Below are positions 26,591 to 34,987 of a stretch of DNA of 50,561 bases, piece by piece. The position numbers were made by a program, and so were the translations under genes. The notes beneath the pieces were generated by a model that was not told the origin of the DNA, ran no database searches, and saw only the letters and a list, made by a program, of their open reading frames with translations. Position 1 is the first letter of the stretch; the number at the start of each line of letters is the position of its first letter. The DNA lies in contig JAISOU010000084.1 in NCBI GenBank assembly GCA_031275395.1, forward strand, positions 1-50,561, given 5' to 3'. Source of the DNA: Helicobacteraceae bacterium. GTDB lineage: Bacteria > Campylobacterota > Campylobacteria > Campylobacterales > SZUA-545.

Positions 26591-27091
26591 ATGCAAGAGA
26601 TTTTCAACCGCTTTAGCGTTCGAAAGTTTTTGGATAAACCCGTCGAGCCTCAAAAGGTCAAACGGCTTTTGGAGGCGGCAATGCAAGCGCCGAGCGCGGG
26701 CAACCAGCAACCTTGGGAGTTTTTGGTCGTAACCCAAAAAGATAGCCACGAGGCGATCGCGCGAATTTGCCAATACAGCAAGCCGATTTTGAACGCGCCG
26801 CTTGGAATTATGGTCTTGCTTAGCGGCGAGAAACTGCGTTTTCCGGAGTGCGTTCAGCAAGATTTGGGCGCGGCGTGCCAAAACATTTTGCTTGAAGCGG
26901 TTAGCTTGGGGCTGGGCGGCGTTTGGATGGCGATTATGGATTTCAAGCCGCTTATGGCGGGCGTTAAAGAGCATTTCAAGTTACCCGCGCATATAGAGCC
27001 GTTCGCTACGATCGCGCTAGGCTATCCCGCCGAAGAAAAAACGCCTAAACTTCGCTACGAAGAAAACCGCGTTCATTACGAGGCGTATTAA
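26591..27091 (+). CDS. Nitroreductase family flavoprotein
   Basis: The 166-residue protein is a small FMN-dependent nitroreductase: RFSVRKFLDKPVE at the N-terminus, APSAGNQQPWEFLVV for FMN binding, and GLGGVWMAI and ATIALGYP in the second half. Such enzymes reduce nitro groups or quinones with NAD(P)H. The true substrate is not known. It has AAAGGAG upstream, 56 bases after hypD, and ends two bases before dnaB. Confidence 0.92.
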   Translation: MQEIFNRFSVRKFLDKPVEPQKVKRLLEAAMQAPSAGNQQPWEFLVVTQKDSHEAIARICQYSKPILNAPLGIMVLLSGEKLRFPECVQQDLGAACQNILLEAVSLGLGGVWMAIMDFKPLMAGVKEHFKLPAHIEPFATIALGYPAEEKTPKLRYEENRVHYEAY

Positions 27092-27093
27092 AG

Positions 27094-28533
27094 GTGGAGA
27101 TCGAGCTTTATAACCTTAATATCGAGCGCGCGGTTTTAAGCTCTATTCTGTTTGAATCTAGCTATTACAACGAAGCGGCTGAACGCTTAAACGCGCGCGA
27201 CTTTTATCTGCCCGCGCATCAGGCGATCTTTACCGTTATGGGCACTTTGAGTTTGGAAAACGTTCCAATTGATCAGGAGTTTTTGAAAATACGGCTGACA
27301 AAAGAAAACCAATACAACGAAGACGCGATATTAGATATTTTAGCTACGACTCCGCTTTCTAATACCTACGCGTATATCGGAGAGATCAAAGAGCTTGCGA
27401 CTAAACGCAATATGATCTCCTTAACAACGGAAATTAAACGGGTTATTTACGAGGAGCAACAAGGCGCGGACGCGGCGATCGACAGCGTTCAAAAACGATT
27501 ATTTGAAATCGGCGTAGATTCAAGCTCAAAACAGTTTAGGGGCGGCAAAGAGATAGTCGCTTCCGCGCTAGATAGAATTAAAGTCGCCAAAGAGCGCGGC
27601 AATAAACTGATAATCGGTTTAGATACGGGCTTTCACGGGCTAAACAAGATGACCAACGGCTTTAATAACGGCGATATGATCGTGCTTGGAGCGCGTCCTA
27701 GTATGGGCAAAACCGCGTTTGCGATGAACTTAGCCGAAAAGATATTAAAGGGCGGAAACGGCGTGGCGATATTTAGTTTAGAGATGTCCGCCGAAGATCT
27801 AATGCTACGGCTTTTATCAAGCACGACAAGCGTATCTATGGGGCGGATCAAAACGGGCGATCTATCCGACGAGGAGTGGGGACGTATTTCTACTGCGGCG
27901 GATTACTACGCGCATAGCCATATTTTTATCGACGACGATCCTTCTTTAACGGTAAATAAGATGCGTAGCCGTTTAAGACGATTAAAAATGCAACATTCCG
28001 AAATAAAATTCGCCATTATCGACTATATTGGTTTAATGGGGGATCAAAGCAGAATCGAAACAAACCGCCAACAACAGATCAGCGATATTTCGCGCGGCAT
28101 AAAGATATTAGCAAGAGAGCTAGATATTCCAATTCTCGTATTATGCCAGCTAAATAGAGGGCTTGAAAATCGCGAGGAAAAACGCCCTAAACTAGCCGAT
28201 ATTAGAGAGAGCGGATCGATCGAGCAAGACGCTGATATTGTTATGTTTGTTCATAGAGAGGACGTTTATAAGGCAAAAGAGGAAAAAGAGAATAAGAAAA
28301 AGGCGCAAAAAGAGGGCAAAGATTACCGATCGGAGTTTAAGGAAAAACCCGAAGAGGAAGCGGAAATTATTATAGAAAAACACCGCAACGGCGCGACGGG
28401 AACGATTAAGATGATCTTTCAAAAAGCTTTTACGCGCTTTGTCGATGCGGAAATCTCGCGCGCGGAACCTATCTATTACAAAGACACCAATATCCAGATC
28501 GAGGTCAAGGGCGCGCAAATGCCCCCGATATAA
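27094..28533 (+). CDS. dnaB: Replicative DNA helicase DnaB
   Basis: DnaB unwinds DNA at the replication fork. The 479-residue protein has the N-terminal DnaB domain (about 5-105) and a RecA-like ATPase domain with Walker A GARPSMGKT (199-207), IFSLEMSAEDLMLR and the IDYIGLM Walker B region. A charged Lys/Glu-rich insertion near residues 390-430 sits before the C-terminal RNGATG segment. The start is a GTG. It abuts comEC without a gap, the same order as HP1362-HP1361 in H. pylori. Confidence 0.97.
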   Translation: MEIELYNLNIERAVLSSILFESSYYNEAAERLNARDFYLPAHQAIFTVMGTLSLENVPIDQEFLKIRLTKENQYNEDAILDILATTPLSNTYAYIGEIKELATKRNMISLTTEIKRVIYEEQQGADAAIDSVQKRLFEIGVDSSSKQFRGGKEIVASALDRIKVAKERGNKLIIGLDTGFHGLNKMTNGFNNGDMIVLGARPSMGKTAFAMNLAEKILKGGNGVAIFSLEMSAEDLMLRLLSSTTSVSMGRIKTGDLSDEEWGRISTAADYYAHSHIFIDDDPSLTVNKMRSRLRRLKMQHSEIKFAIIDYIGLMGDQSRIETNRQQQISDISRGIKILARELDIPILVLCQLNRGLENREEKRPKLADIRESGSIEQDADIVMFVHREDVYKAKEEKENKKKAQKEGKDYRSEFKEKPEEEAEIIIEKHRNGATGTIKMIFQKAFTRFVDAEISRAEPIYYKDTNIQIEVKGAQMPPI

Positions 28534-29826
28534 GTGGAACGGCTCGCGTTATTTGATTCCTATTGGAGCCGCGCGGTTTTTTTTCTTATTTGTTTAATTG
28601 TTTTTTGCGTTAATATGGGCGTTGAATATAGCCGTTTTTTAGAAATAAAAGAACAAAAGTTTTTTGATATTAACGGCGTTATCGCTAACCAAACCAATAA
28701 AACCAATAAAAACGGAAAACCGTATTGGGTTTTGCGAATAGCAACCGAAAAATACGGCTCGTTTTTTACGACGACTTTTGAAGATTTACGCGAAGATCTT
28801 GCGGGGCTTGAAACAAAACTAGTAATCATAACGGATAAAATCGGTTTTTGGGATTTTATGCGCGGTTTTTACGCGCCGAGTTTCAAGATTTCGCTTCTGC
28901 CGAGTATAATTGCCGCCGAAAAAAACGGCGCTTATGACGGCGCGATCGCCTACATAGCCGATCAGCATAGCGATTCTTATATGCGCGAATTATTTCCCGC
29001 GATCTTTTTCGCTTCGCCGCAAAGCGCCGAATTGCGCTTGGCGGTAACGAAATACGCCGCCGCTCACCTGATCGCTTTGAGCGGTATGCACTTGGGGATT
29101 TTGTCGCTTGTTTTGGGCGCGGCGATCGGTTTTCCGTATCGTCTGTTGCAAGCGAGATTTTTCCCTTGGCGAAACGCGTTTTTTGATCTTGGCGCCGTTT
29201 CGATCGTCGTTTTTGGCTTCTATCTTATTTTTACGGGTATGGTTCCTTCCCTGATTCGCGCTTACGCAATGTATTTATTTGGTTTGTTTTTATTTGCGCG
29301 GCATTTTAGAGTATTAAGTTTTGAAACGCTGCTAATCGTTTCTATTTTACTAATCGCGTTTGCGCCGCGTATGATCTTTTCCGTCGGTTTTTTATTAAGC
29401 GTCGCCGGCGTTTTTTATATCTTTTTGTATCTGCGTTATTTTGGCGAACAGTCCAAAATCAAAACGGCGATCGGAATATCCGTCTATGTTTTTACCGCTA
29501 TGCTTCCAATCGTTCATTACTATTTTCCTATTACGGCGCATACGCAACTTCTTAGCCCTATCTTAACGCTTATTTATACTCCATTTTATATTATCGAAAT
29601 TGTTTTGCATTTAATCGGCTTTGGCAATCTGCTTGATCCGCTTTTAATTCCGGCTATTGAATTAAAAGTTCCGCAATGGGATTTTCGCGTTCCCCTATGG
29701 ATATGTTTAAGCTATATCGCCCTTAGTATAGCCGCGATCTTTCATCGTTATATTCATTATGTTTTCATCGTAACGCTTATCTTCTGGCTCTTTTGGCAAT
29801 ATCTACTTGCTCCGTTTTGGCTTTAG
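28534..29826 (+). CDS. comEC: ComEC/Rec2-like DNA uptake channel
   Basis: ComEC forms the inner-membrane channel for single-stranded DNA in natural transformation. The 430-residue protein has an N-terminal soluble segment (OB-like) and about eight membrane helices with the competence-domain signature HLIALSGMHLGIL at about 179-191. It lacks the C-terminal metallo-beta-lactamase domain of long ComEC proteins, as in other Campylobacterota. The GTG start directly follows the dnaB stop, so expression is tied to replication genes. Confidence 0.92.
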   Translation: MERLALFDSYWSRAVFFLICLIVFCVNMGVEYSRFLEIKEQKFFDINGVIANQTNKTNKNGKPYWVLRIATEKYGSFFTTTFEDLREDLAGLETKLVIITDKIGFWDFMRGFYAPSFKISLLPSIIAAEKNGAYDGAIAYIADQHSDSYMRELFPAIFFASPQSAELRLAVTKYAAAHLIALSGMHLGILSLVLGAAIGFPYRLLQARFFPWRNAFFDLGAVSIVVFGFYLIFTGMVPSLIRAYAMYLFGLFLFARHFRVLSFETLLIVSILLIAFAPRMIFSVGFLLSVAGVFYIFLYLRYFGEQSKIKTAIGISVYVFTAMLPIVHYYFPITAHTQLLSPILTLIYTPFYIIEIVLHLIGFGNLLDPLLIPAIELKVPQWDFRVPLWICLSYIALSIAAIFHRYIHYVFIVTLIFWLFWQYLLAPFWL

Positions 29827-29828
29827 TT

Positions 29829-30401
29829 TTATTTTTTCCATTCTATATGCCCGTTGACATTATTTCGCTCAAACGTTTCTAATATCTCTTCGCAAAACTT
29901 TTGAGTTTCCTTATCGCCTAGCGTTTTTGAAAGCTCGTATAAACGAATAAACATTTTTTTGCCCGTCTCCGTTTGCTTATAATGTTTCTTTTTTATGTTG
30001 TGTTGCGCGCAAAGCGTTTGACCGTTTTCTATTGTGGCTTTTCCGCCAAAATCTTTTGGTTTTATATGATCGACGCATAACTCTATGCCTTCATTTAATC
30101 CCCTGCCGCATATAACGCAACGATAACCGTCGCGTTTCATAATAGCTTCTTTTTGCGTTTGCGTAAAATCTTCCAATTCACGATTTATTACAAAATCTGG
30201 ATCGTAGCGGTATACGCCCTTTTTTATTTTTTGCAATTTTCCCATCTGCGCTAATTTTCGTATTTGCCTATCGGGGTCTCTAAATACTTCGCCCGTTATT
30301 TCCTTCCATTTATTCGTCGCCCAATCCACAACTTCCGCATGCGGTATATCTCTATTTGGATGAGTCATGAAAAACTCTAGTATTAGGTTGTTTTGAGTCA
30401 T
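29829..30401 (-). CDS. HNH restriction endonuclease
   Basis: The 190-residue protein has an N-terminal winged-helix-like part (IPHAEVVDWATNKW to KKGVYRYDP). It is followed by an HNH nuclease domain with CVICGRG, CVDHIKPKDFGG and CAQHN, which gives two zinc-type cysteine pairs and the catalytic His-Asn-His pattern. It directly follows the methyltransferase gene on the same strand, so it is probably the restriction half of a type II system. The cut site cannot be read from the sequence. The pair is oriented against its neighbours, as expected for an inserted cassette. Confidence 0.88.
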   Translation of the reverse strand: MTQNNLILEFFMTHPNRDIPHAEVVDWATNKWKEITGEVFRDPDRQIRKLAQMGKLQKIKKGVYRYDPDFVINRELEDFTQTQKEAIMKRDGYRCVICGRGLNEGIELCVDHIKPKDFGGKATIENGQTLCAQHNIKKKHYKQTETGKKMFIRLYELSKTLGDKETQKFCEEILETFERNNVNGHIEWKK

Positions 30402-31229
30402 CTATATATCCAGCTTATTGGTTTCTCGTAAAATCCTTTTTCTGGATAATTCGCAGTAGCTTTCGTCAATCTCTAAGCCAACGGCTATACGGTTGTTTTG
30501 TATCGCGGCGATCATAGTCGTTCCGCTACCAGAAAATGGATCGAACACAACGTCGCCTACGTAGCTAAAAAGTTTGATGGCGCGATAAGGAAGCTGCAAT
30601 GGAAACGGCGCTGGATGTCCTATGCGCTTTTTACTTTCGCCGTTAAACGTCCATAGCCCGTTTGTCCATTCCATAAACTCTTTTTTATCTATATCGGATA
30701 TGCGCGATCCGCGCGTTTTTTTCCACTCGTTCTTATACAATACGACTATCAACTCGACAGGCGCTATTACAAACGGCGACGACGCCGAAAGCCACGATCC
30801 CCATGCCGTGCGTCTTGATATATTGCCTTCGTTCCAAACAATAGTCGAATGATATTTCCAGCCGACCTCTTGCGCAATACTTGTTAAATCCGCGCCGACG
30901 CTCTTCTGTCCGCCCTTGTTTTTATCAAGCGGTATATTTAATAAAAAACGCGCCTGCGGAACGCTCCACAATAGACAGTTTTTTATCCACCGCTCGGAGA
31001 AATCCAAATATTCCTTATAACTTAACGCATCGTCGTTTGAACCGTATTGTATATCCACGTTATAAGGCGGCGAAGTTACGATCAGATCGGCAAACTCTTC
31101 GCAAAAAGTTTCTGTTACAAGCGCGTCGCCGCGATACAAAACGGTTTCTTTGAGCCTGAAATACTCGTTTGCGGCGTTTCCGTAAGAGATTGGTTGCCCC
31201 AGTGTTTTCGTTGCGTTGATACCACTCAT
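30402..31229 (-). CDS. DNA methyltransferase (N4-cytosine or N6-adenine, beta class)
   Basis: The 275-residue enzyme has the catalytic motif TSPPYN (motif IV) first and the SAM-binding FDPFSGSGTT (motif I) near the C-terminus, the beta-class order. SPPY is compatible with N4-cytosine or N6-adenine methylation. The ATG of MSGINATK is preferred because the stretch up to 31310 looks like non-coding upstream DNA; the ribosome site is weak either way. It protects the host from the HNH nuclease encoded directly downstream. Transfer is likely, since the pair splits comEC from the ABC/priA genes. Confidence 0.9.
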   Translation of the reverse strand: MSGINATKTLGQPISYGNAANEYFRLKETVLYRGDALVTETFCEEFADLIVTSPPYNVDIQYGSNDDALSYKEYLDFSERWIKNCLLWSVPQARFLLNIPLDKNKGGQKSVGADLTSIAQEVGWKYHSTIVWNEGNISRRTAWGSWLSASSPFVIAPVELIVVLYKNEWKKTRGSRISDIDKKEFMEWTNGLWTFNGESKKRIGHPAPFPLQLPYRAIKLFSYVGDVVFDPFSGSGTTMIAAIQNNRIAVGLEIDESYCELSRKRILRETNKLDI

Positions 31230-31270
31230 ATTTTCGCGCGCCGTCGCTTTCCATAAACTTGTAAATATGA

Positions 31271-31298
31271 TTGGTATAATAGCATTTATGGCTTTACT
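31271..31298 (+). repeat. 28-nt direct repeat, copy A (promoter-like)
   Basis: This copy matches 31674-31701 at 26 of 28 bases and contains TATAAT (31275-31280) and an ATG ten bases later. The downstream frame in this copy is only 14 codons. It precedes the small gene at 31346. Confidence 0.7.
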
Positions 31299-31345
31299 GT
31301 TGCGCGGCAAAGCCGATAAAGCGTCTTTTTAGAGAGGGATAAAAG

Positions 31346-31534
31346 ATGACCGAAGTTAACACTTTCATAACCTTAAACGAAATACGCGATTTTTACAAAG
31401 AAAAATGCGAGGAAGCGGAACTAAAGTTTTCCGAAGACGATTTTGCGAGATTTATTCGAGTATGTGAAACTGATTTTTTTACGTGGCTACAAGAAAATTG
31501 GAACTATTTTCCCCAGAAAACAGAGCGGAGTTAG
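31346..31534 (+). CDS. Small acidic hypothetical protein (62 aa)
   Basis: The 62-residue protein begins MTEVNTFITLNEIRDFYKEK after AGAGAGGG at good spacing. It is acidic and helical in appearance, with a Trp-rich end (FTWLQENWNYFPQ) and no export signal. No family was recognised. It lies between the two copies of a 28-nt direct repeat and next to the restriction-modification pair, so it may be a passenger of the same insertion; a control-protein or antitoxin role would be a guess. Confidence 0.55.
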   Translation: MTEVNTFITLNEIRDFYKEKCEEAELKFSEDDFARFIRVCETDFFTWLQENWNYFPQKTERS

Positions 31535-31673
31535 CGGCGATCGCGCTAGACGATTTAATTTTTATTTGCGGGGCTTTAAGTATTTATTCATCATGAAAAA
31601 ATCGTAATTCGCCATTATGCTTATCAACGCGTTTCAAGTCGCTTTCGCAAAGGACGCGTTTTATCAATTTTAG

Positions 31674-31701
31674 TTGGTATAATAGCGTTTATGACTTTAC
31701 T
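31674..31701 (+). repeat. 28-nt direct repeat, copy B (promoter-like)
   Basis: This copy contains TATAAT (31678-31683) and runs into the first codons of the truncated ABC ATPase at 31691. It matches copy A at 31271, 403 bases away. Confidence 0.7.
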
Positions 31702-32293
31702 AGGACACAACGGGGCGGGCAAAAGCACGCTTATCGGTTATCTTTTGGGCTTTTACAACAGGTTGGATCAACATCCTTTTCTGCCGCATTTCGCGGAGCG
31801 AATCAAGCCTCTTGATCGCCGCGACGTCGGTTACGCGCCCGAAGCCGCGTGGCTGACGGGCAGAGCTTGCGCGGACGACTACCTTTCGCTGATGGCAAAT
31901 CTGCGCGGCGCTAAAAGCTACGACGTTGGTCGTCTTTTTGCCCGCGTCGGTCTGCAAGCCGATCCGCAAAAGCCGATCAGAACCTATTCAAAAGGTATGA
32001 AGCAGCGCCTGCTTCTTGCGATCGCGCTGATTGGCGAACCGACTACGCTAGTTTTAGACGAGCCGACTAGCGGTCTTGATCCCTTCGGACGCGAGGAGAT
32101 CGAATCGTTGCTTGTCGATCTTGCTAAAACGCACAAATTGATCGTATGCACTCACTCTTTGGAACTCGCGCACAAACTCGGCGACGAGGTGTGGATTTTA
32201 TGCGAAGGCAAGATTGCCTGCCAAAGACGATTTGACGCGATCCAAGAGTTAGAAGAAACGTTTTTTGCCCTGCGCCCGTCGCGGGTGGATTAG
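31691..32293 (+). pseudogene. ABC transporter ATPase lacking its N-terminal strands
   Basis: The 200-residue product has Walker A LLGHNGAGKST almost at its first residue, the signature YSKGMKQRLLL, Walker B LVLDEPTSGLDP and the H-loop CTHS. Complete ABC ATPases have 25-30 residues before Walker A, including the aromatic A-loop that stacks on ATP. Those are missing here. An 18-codon frame at 31617-31673 might be the displaced N-terminus. The break coincides with copy B of a direct repeat, and the TATAAT lies only eight bases before the ATG. No permease gene follows; the next gene is priA. It is probably inactive, or expressed as a truncated protein. Confidence 0.6.
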
Positions 32294-32295
32294 GC

Positions 32296-34134
32296 TTGTT
32301 TTATTACGACGTAGCGTTAATAGGATTAAAACTTGCGCCGCTAACCTACAAAAGCGAAATCGCGATTGATTGCGGCGCGAAAGTCCTCGCGCCTCTTAAA
32401 GGCAAAAAAGCGGAGGCGATCGTATTAAATAAACGCGATCAGCCGCCTTTTGAATGCGAAGTTATTACCGATATTTTAGACGAAACGCTTTCGCCAGAAT
32501 ATCTTAAAACGGCGAAGTTTATCGCCTATTATTACATCTGCGAAATCGGCGAAGCGCTAGCGCTTTTTATTACCGCGAAAAAAAGCGAGATAAAACCGAT
32601 TAAAATCGACGTTAATATCATGTTAAACGATCGGCAAAAAGAGGCGCTGGATTTTATCGATCGCCCAAAACCAACGCTACTTTTTGGCGACACCGGTTGC
32701 GGTAAAAGCGAAATCTATATGAAGCTATTCGAGCGCGTTTTGAACGATAACAAAACCGCGCTTTTTTTAATGCCCGAAATTAGCCTAACGCCGCAGATAG
32801 AAAAACGTCTAAAAGAGCGCTTCGGATCGCTTGCGACGCTCTGGCACTCTAAAATATCCGCAGCCAAAAAACGCAAAACCTTATTAGCGATCGCAAGCGG
32901 AGAAGTTAGGATTGTCGCGGGCGCTAGAAGCGCGCTCTTTTTACCTATGCCAAATCTCGGCGCAATCGTCGTCGATGAAGAACACGACGAAAGTTATAAA
33001 TCGGCGCAAACGCCCAGACATAACGCCCGCGACGTAGCCGTCGTTTTAGCAAAAGAGTTAAATATTCCCGTAACGCTTGGAAGCGCCACGCCTTGCGCAG
33101 TTAGTTTTAATCGTTTTGAAACCTTTCGTTTGAAGGGGCAATTTTTTAAGGAAGGCGGGCGAAACTTTCGCTTTATTCCTAACTCGATCGACGCGCCTAC
33201 AGACGAAACGCTTTTAGCGCTTAAAGAAACAATCGAGCGCAAAAAACAGGCGATCGTTTTCCTGCCTACACGCGCTAATTTTAAGTATCTAGTATGCCAA
33301 ACGTGCGGCGAAAGTATTAAATGCCCGTTTTGCGACGTTGGAATGAGCGTGCATAGCGCTAAGCGCGCTTTAATTTGCCACTACTGTAACGCCGCTTTGC
33401 CGATTCCAAAGATATGTCCTAAATGCGGGAGCGCGGAATTATCCGCTAATAGACGCGGCGTTGCGGAGGTTGCGGGGCTATTAAAAGAGGCGTTGCCAAA
33501 CGCGACGATCGCGCAGTTTGATCGCGACGCGATCAAAAGCGACGCGGCGTTAAGAAATACGCTTGAACTTTTCAACGATCGCAAAATAGATATTCTCGTC
33601 GGCACGCAGATGCTTTCTAAAGGACATAACTATCACGACGTTGAAACCTCGATCGCGCTTGGATTAGATCGACTTTTGGCGCAATGCGATTACCGCGCTT
33701 ACGAACGCGCCGTTAGTCTGCTTACGCAACTTGCGGGCAGAGCTGGACGCAAGACAAAAGCGCTGGTTTTAGCGCAGACGGCGAACTACGATCGATTCGC
33801 GCCGTATATTAACGATTACGAACGTTTTTTGAAAGAGGAGATCGCAAAGCGCGATCCGCTCTATCCGCCGCATATTCGACTTTTGCGGATTTTGGTTAGC
33901 GCTATAAACGAGGATAGCGCGATAAAAAGACTTGAAGAGATCGTGGAAAAACTTATGCCGATCGAAGGCGTAGAAATCATCGGTTACGGCGTATGTCCGA
34001 TCGCTAGAATTAAAACCAAATACCGCTTTCATATTTTACTAAGAAGTAAATCCGCAAAAGCGTTGATATTCGCGGGCAGAATCTCTCGCGGAAAATGGAC
34101 GGATATAGAGATGGACCCGCTTAGTATCTCTTAG
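32296..34134 (+). CDS. priA: Primosomal protein N' (replication restart helicase)
   Basis: PriA recognises stalled forks and reloads DnaB. The 612-residue protein has an N-terminal DNA-binding part, helicase Walker A GDTGCGKS at 131-138, the DEEH box (IVVDEEHDES) and SALFLP. Its zinc-binding module has CQTCGESIKCPFC, CHYCN and CPKCGS, and helicase motifs (GTQMLSKGHNYHDV, LTQLAGRAGR) follow. The start is a TTG two bases after the ABC fragment's stop, with a GTG a few codons upstream as alternative. It is shorter than E. coli PriA, as is usual in this phylum. Confidence 0.96.
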   Translation: MFYYDVALIGLKLAPLTYKSEIAIDCGAKVLAPLKGKKAEAIVLNKRDQPPFECEVITDILDETLSPEYLKTAKFIAYYYICEIGEALALFITAKKSEIKPIKIDVNIMLNDRQKEALDFIDRPKPTLLFGDTGCGKSEIYMKLFERVLNDNKTALFLMPEISLTPQIEKRLKERFGSLATLWHSKISAAKKRKTLLAIASGEVRIVAGARSALFLPMPNLGAIVVDEEHDESYKSAQTPRHNARDVAVVLAKELNIPVTLGSATPCAVSFNRFETFRLKGQFFKEGGRNFRFIPNSIDAPTDETLLALKETIERKKQAIVFLPTRANFKYLVCQTCGESIKCPFCDVGMSVHSAKRALICHYCNAALPIPKICPKCGSAELSANRRGVAEVAGLLKEALPNATIAQFDRDAIKSDAALRNTLELFNDRKIDILVGTQMLSKGHNYHDVETSIALGLDRLLAQCDYRAYERAVSLLTQLAGRAGRKTKALVLAQTANYDRFAPYINDYERFLKEEIAKRDPLYPPHIRLLRILVSAINEDSAIKRLEEIVEKLMPIEGVEIIGYGVCPIARIKTKYRFHILLRSKSAKALIFAGRISRGKWTDIEMDPLSIS

Positions 34135-34200
34135 GAAACTCTCGTTATTCCAGCGAAACGTTAATTGCATTGTTTTGTTCGTCTTAATAAAATACGCATA

Positions 34201-34219
34201 AGCGTCGTTAAACGACGCT
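34201..34219. terminator. Hairpin AGCGTCG/CGACGCT downstream of priA
   Basis: A 7-bp perfect stem with a five-base loop lies 67 bases after the priA stop. No T-run follows on the plus strand. Confidence 0.35.
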
Positions 34220-34289
34220 AAAAGCGAATAAACCGCGATTTATCTTACGCAAACGCTTTTGCGGCGTTGTTAGCGGCAAAAACCGCAAT

Positions 34290-34315
34290 TTTTGTCTTTT
34301 ACGTCAAAGACAAAA
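34290..34315. terminator. Symmetrical 10-bp hairpin
   Basis: The arms TTTTGTCTTT and AAAGACAAAA form a perfect 10-bp stem with a six-base loop. The stem is AT-rich, so it is weaker than its length suggests. It may separate priA and rpmH transcription or bind a dimeric regulator. Confidence 0.4.
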
Positions 34316-34495
34316 CCTATTTGCAAGGTTTTTCGAGAGAAGGCGGCGCTCGTCCGTTTTGTCCGACCGCAACCTTGTAACGCGATCGGGCGCGAGCCGT
34401 CCTTTATCCGTCGTATTCAATTACATTCGCTTGGCTTAAGCCTTCGCAGGTTAAACTTACGCGTCTTTAACAAACTTTAAATAAAGGATAGAGCT

Positions 34496-34633
34496 ATGAA
34501 ACCGAGCTATAACCCGTCAAAGCGAAAGCGCGTCAATACGCACGGCTTTCGCATTCGTATGGCGACGAAAAGCGGCAGGAAGCTGATCAACCGCCGAAGA
34601 GCTAAAGGTCGCAAGCGGCTTGGCGCGTCGTAA
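34496..34633 (+). CDS. rpmH: Ribosomal protein L34
   Basis: The 45-residue, strongly basic protein reads [18 protein letters not shown] and ends [11 protein letters not shown], the full L34 pattern. AAAGGAT lies upstream. L34 is part of the 50S subunit. It heads the rpmH-rnpA-yidC-jag-mnmE run, conserved across bacteria, linking ribosome supply, RNase P, membrane insertion and tRNA modification. Confidence 0.97.
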   Translation: MKPSYNPSKRKRVNTHGFRIRMATKSGRKLINRRRAKGRKRLGAS

Positions 34634-34648
34634 GCCAATAATTGCAAA

Positions 34649-34984
34649 ATGATTTTTGCGAGTATGAAGAATTCGCAGGCTTTTAACGCTCTTTTTAAGC
34701 AAGGCAAAAGTTTTCACACCGACGCTTTTGTCTGCTTTTTTCAAAGCGAGGAAGCAAACGAGGTAGGTTTTATCGCCTCTAAAAAGGTTGGCAACGCGGT
34801 TAGGCGAAACTTTGCGCGAAGACGCTTGCGCGAGCTTTTTAGAGCCGAACAAAATAATCTGATGGGCGGTCGTTACGCCATTGTCGCCAAAAAACCGATC
34901 GTTACAAAAGAATTTAGCTTGCTAAAAGAGCAATTTAGCCGCGCTATAAAACAGGTTTTTAAGGAAAAACGTCCAAAGGTTTAA
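34649..34984 (+). CDS. rnpA: Ribonuclease P protein component
   Basis: RnpA assists the RNase P RNA in trimming 5' ends of tRNA precursors. The 111-residue protein has the RNR signature in GNAVRRNFARRRLREL at about 48-63. An internal ATG at residue 6 (MKNSQAF) is an alternative start. It follows rpmH by 15 bases, as usual. The small yidD gene that often sits between rnpA and yidC is absent; only three bases separate rnpA and yidC. Confidence 0.95.
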   Translation: MIFASMKNSQAFNALFKQGKSFHTDAFVCFFQSEEANEVGFIASKKVGNAVRRNFARRRLRELFRAEQNNLMGGRYAIVAKKPIVTKEFSLLKEQFSRAIKQVFKEKRPKV

Positions 34985-34987
34985 TTC

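Larger units (their letters stand above)
34135..34495. other. Intergenic stretch with hairpins upstream of rpmH
   Basis: These 361 bases contain hairpins at 34201-34219 and 34290-34315 and, presumably, the rpmH promoter. I looked for DnaA boxes (TTATCCACA-like), because rpmH is often near oriC, and saw no cluster. Confidence 0.5.

Noticed and set aside
34135-34495. Possible replication origin next to rpmH
   Set aside because: No DnaA boxes or AT-rich unwinding region were seen, and dnaA/dnaN are not adjacent.
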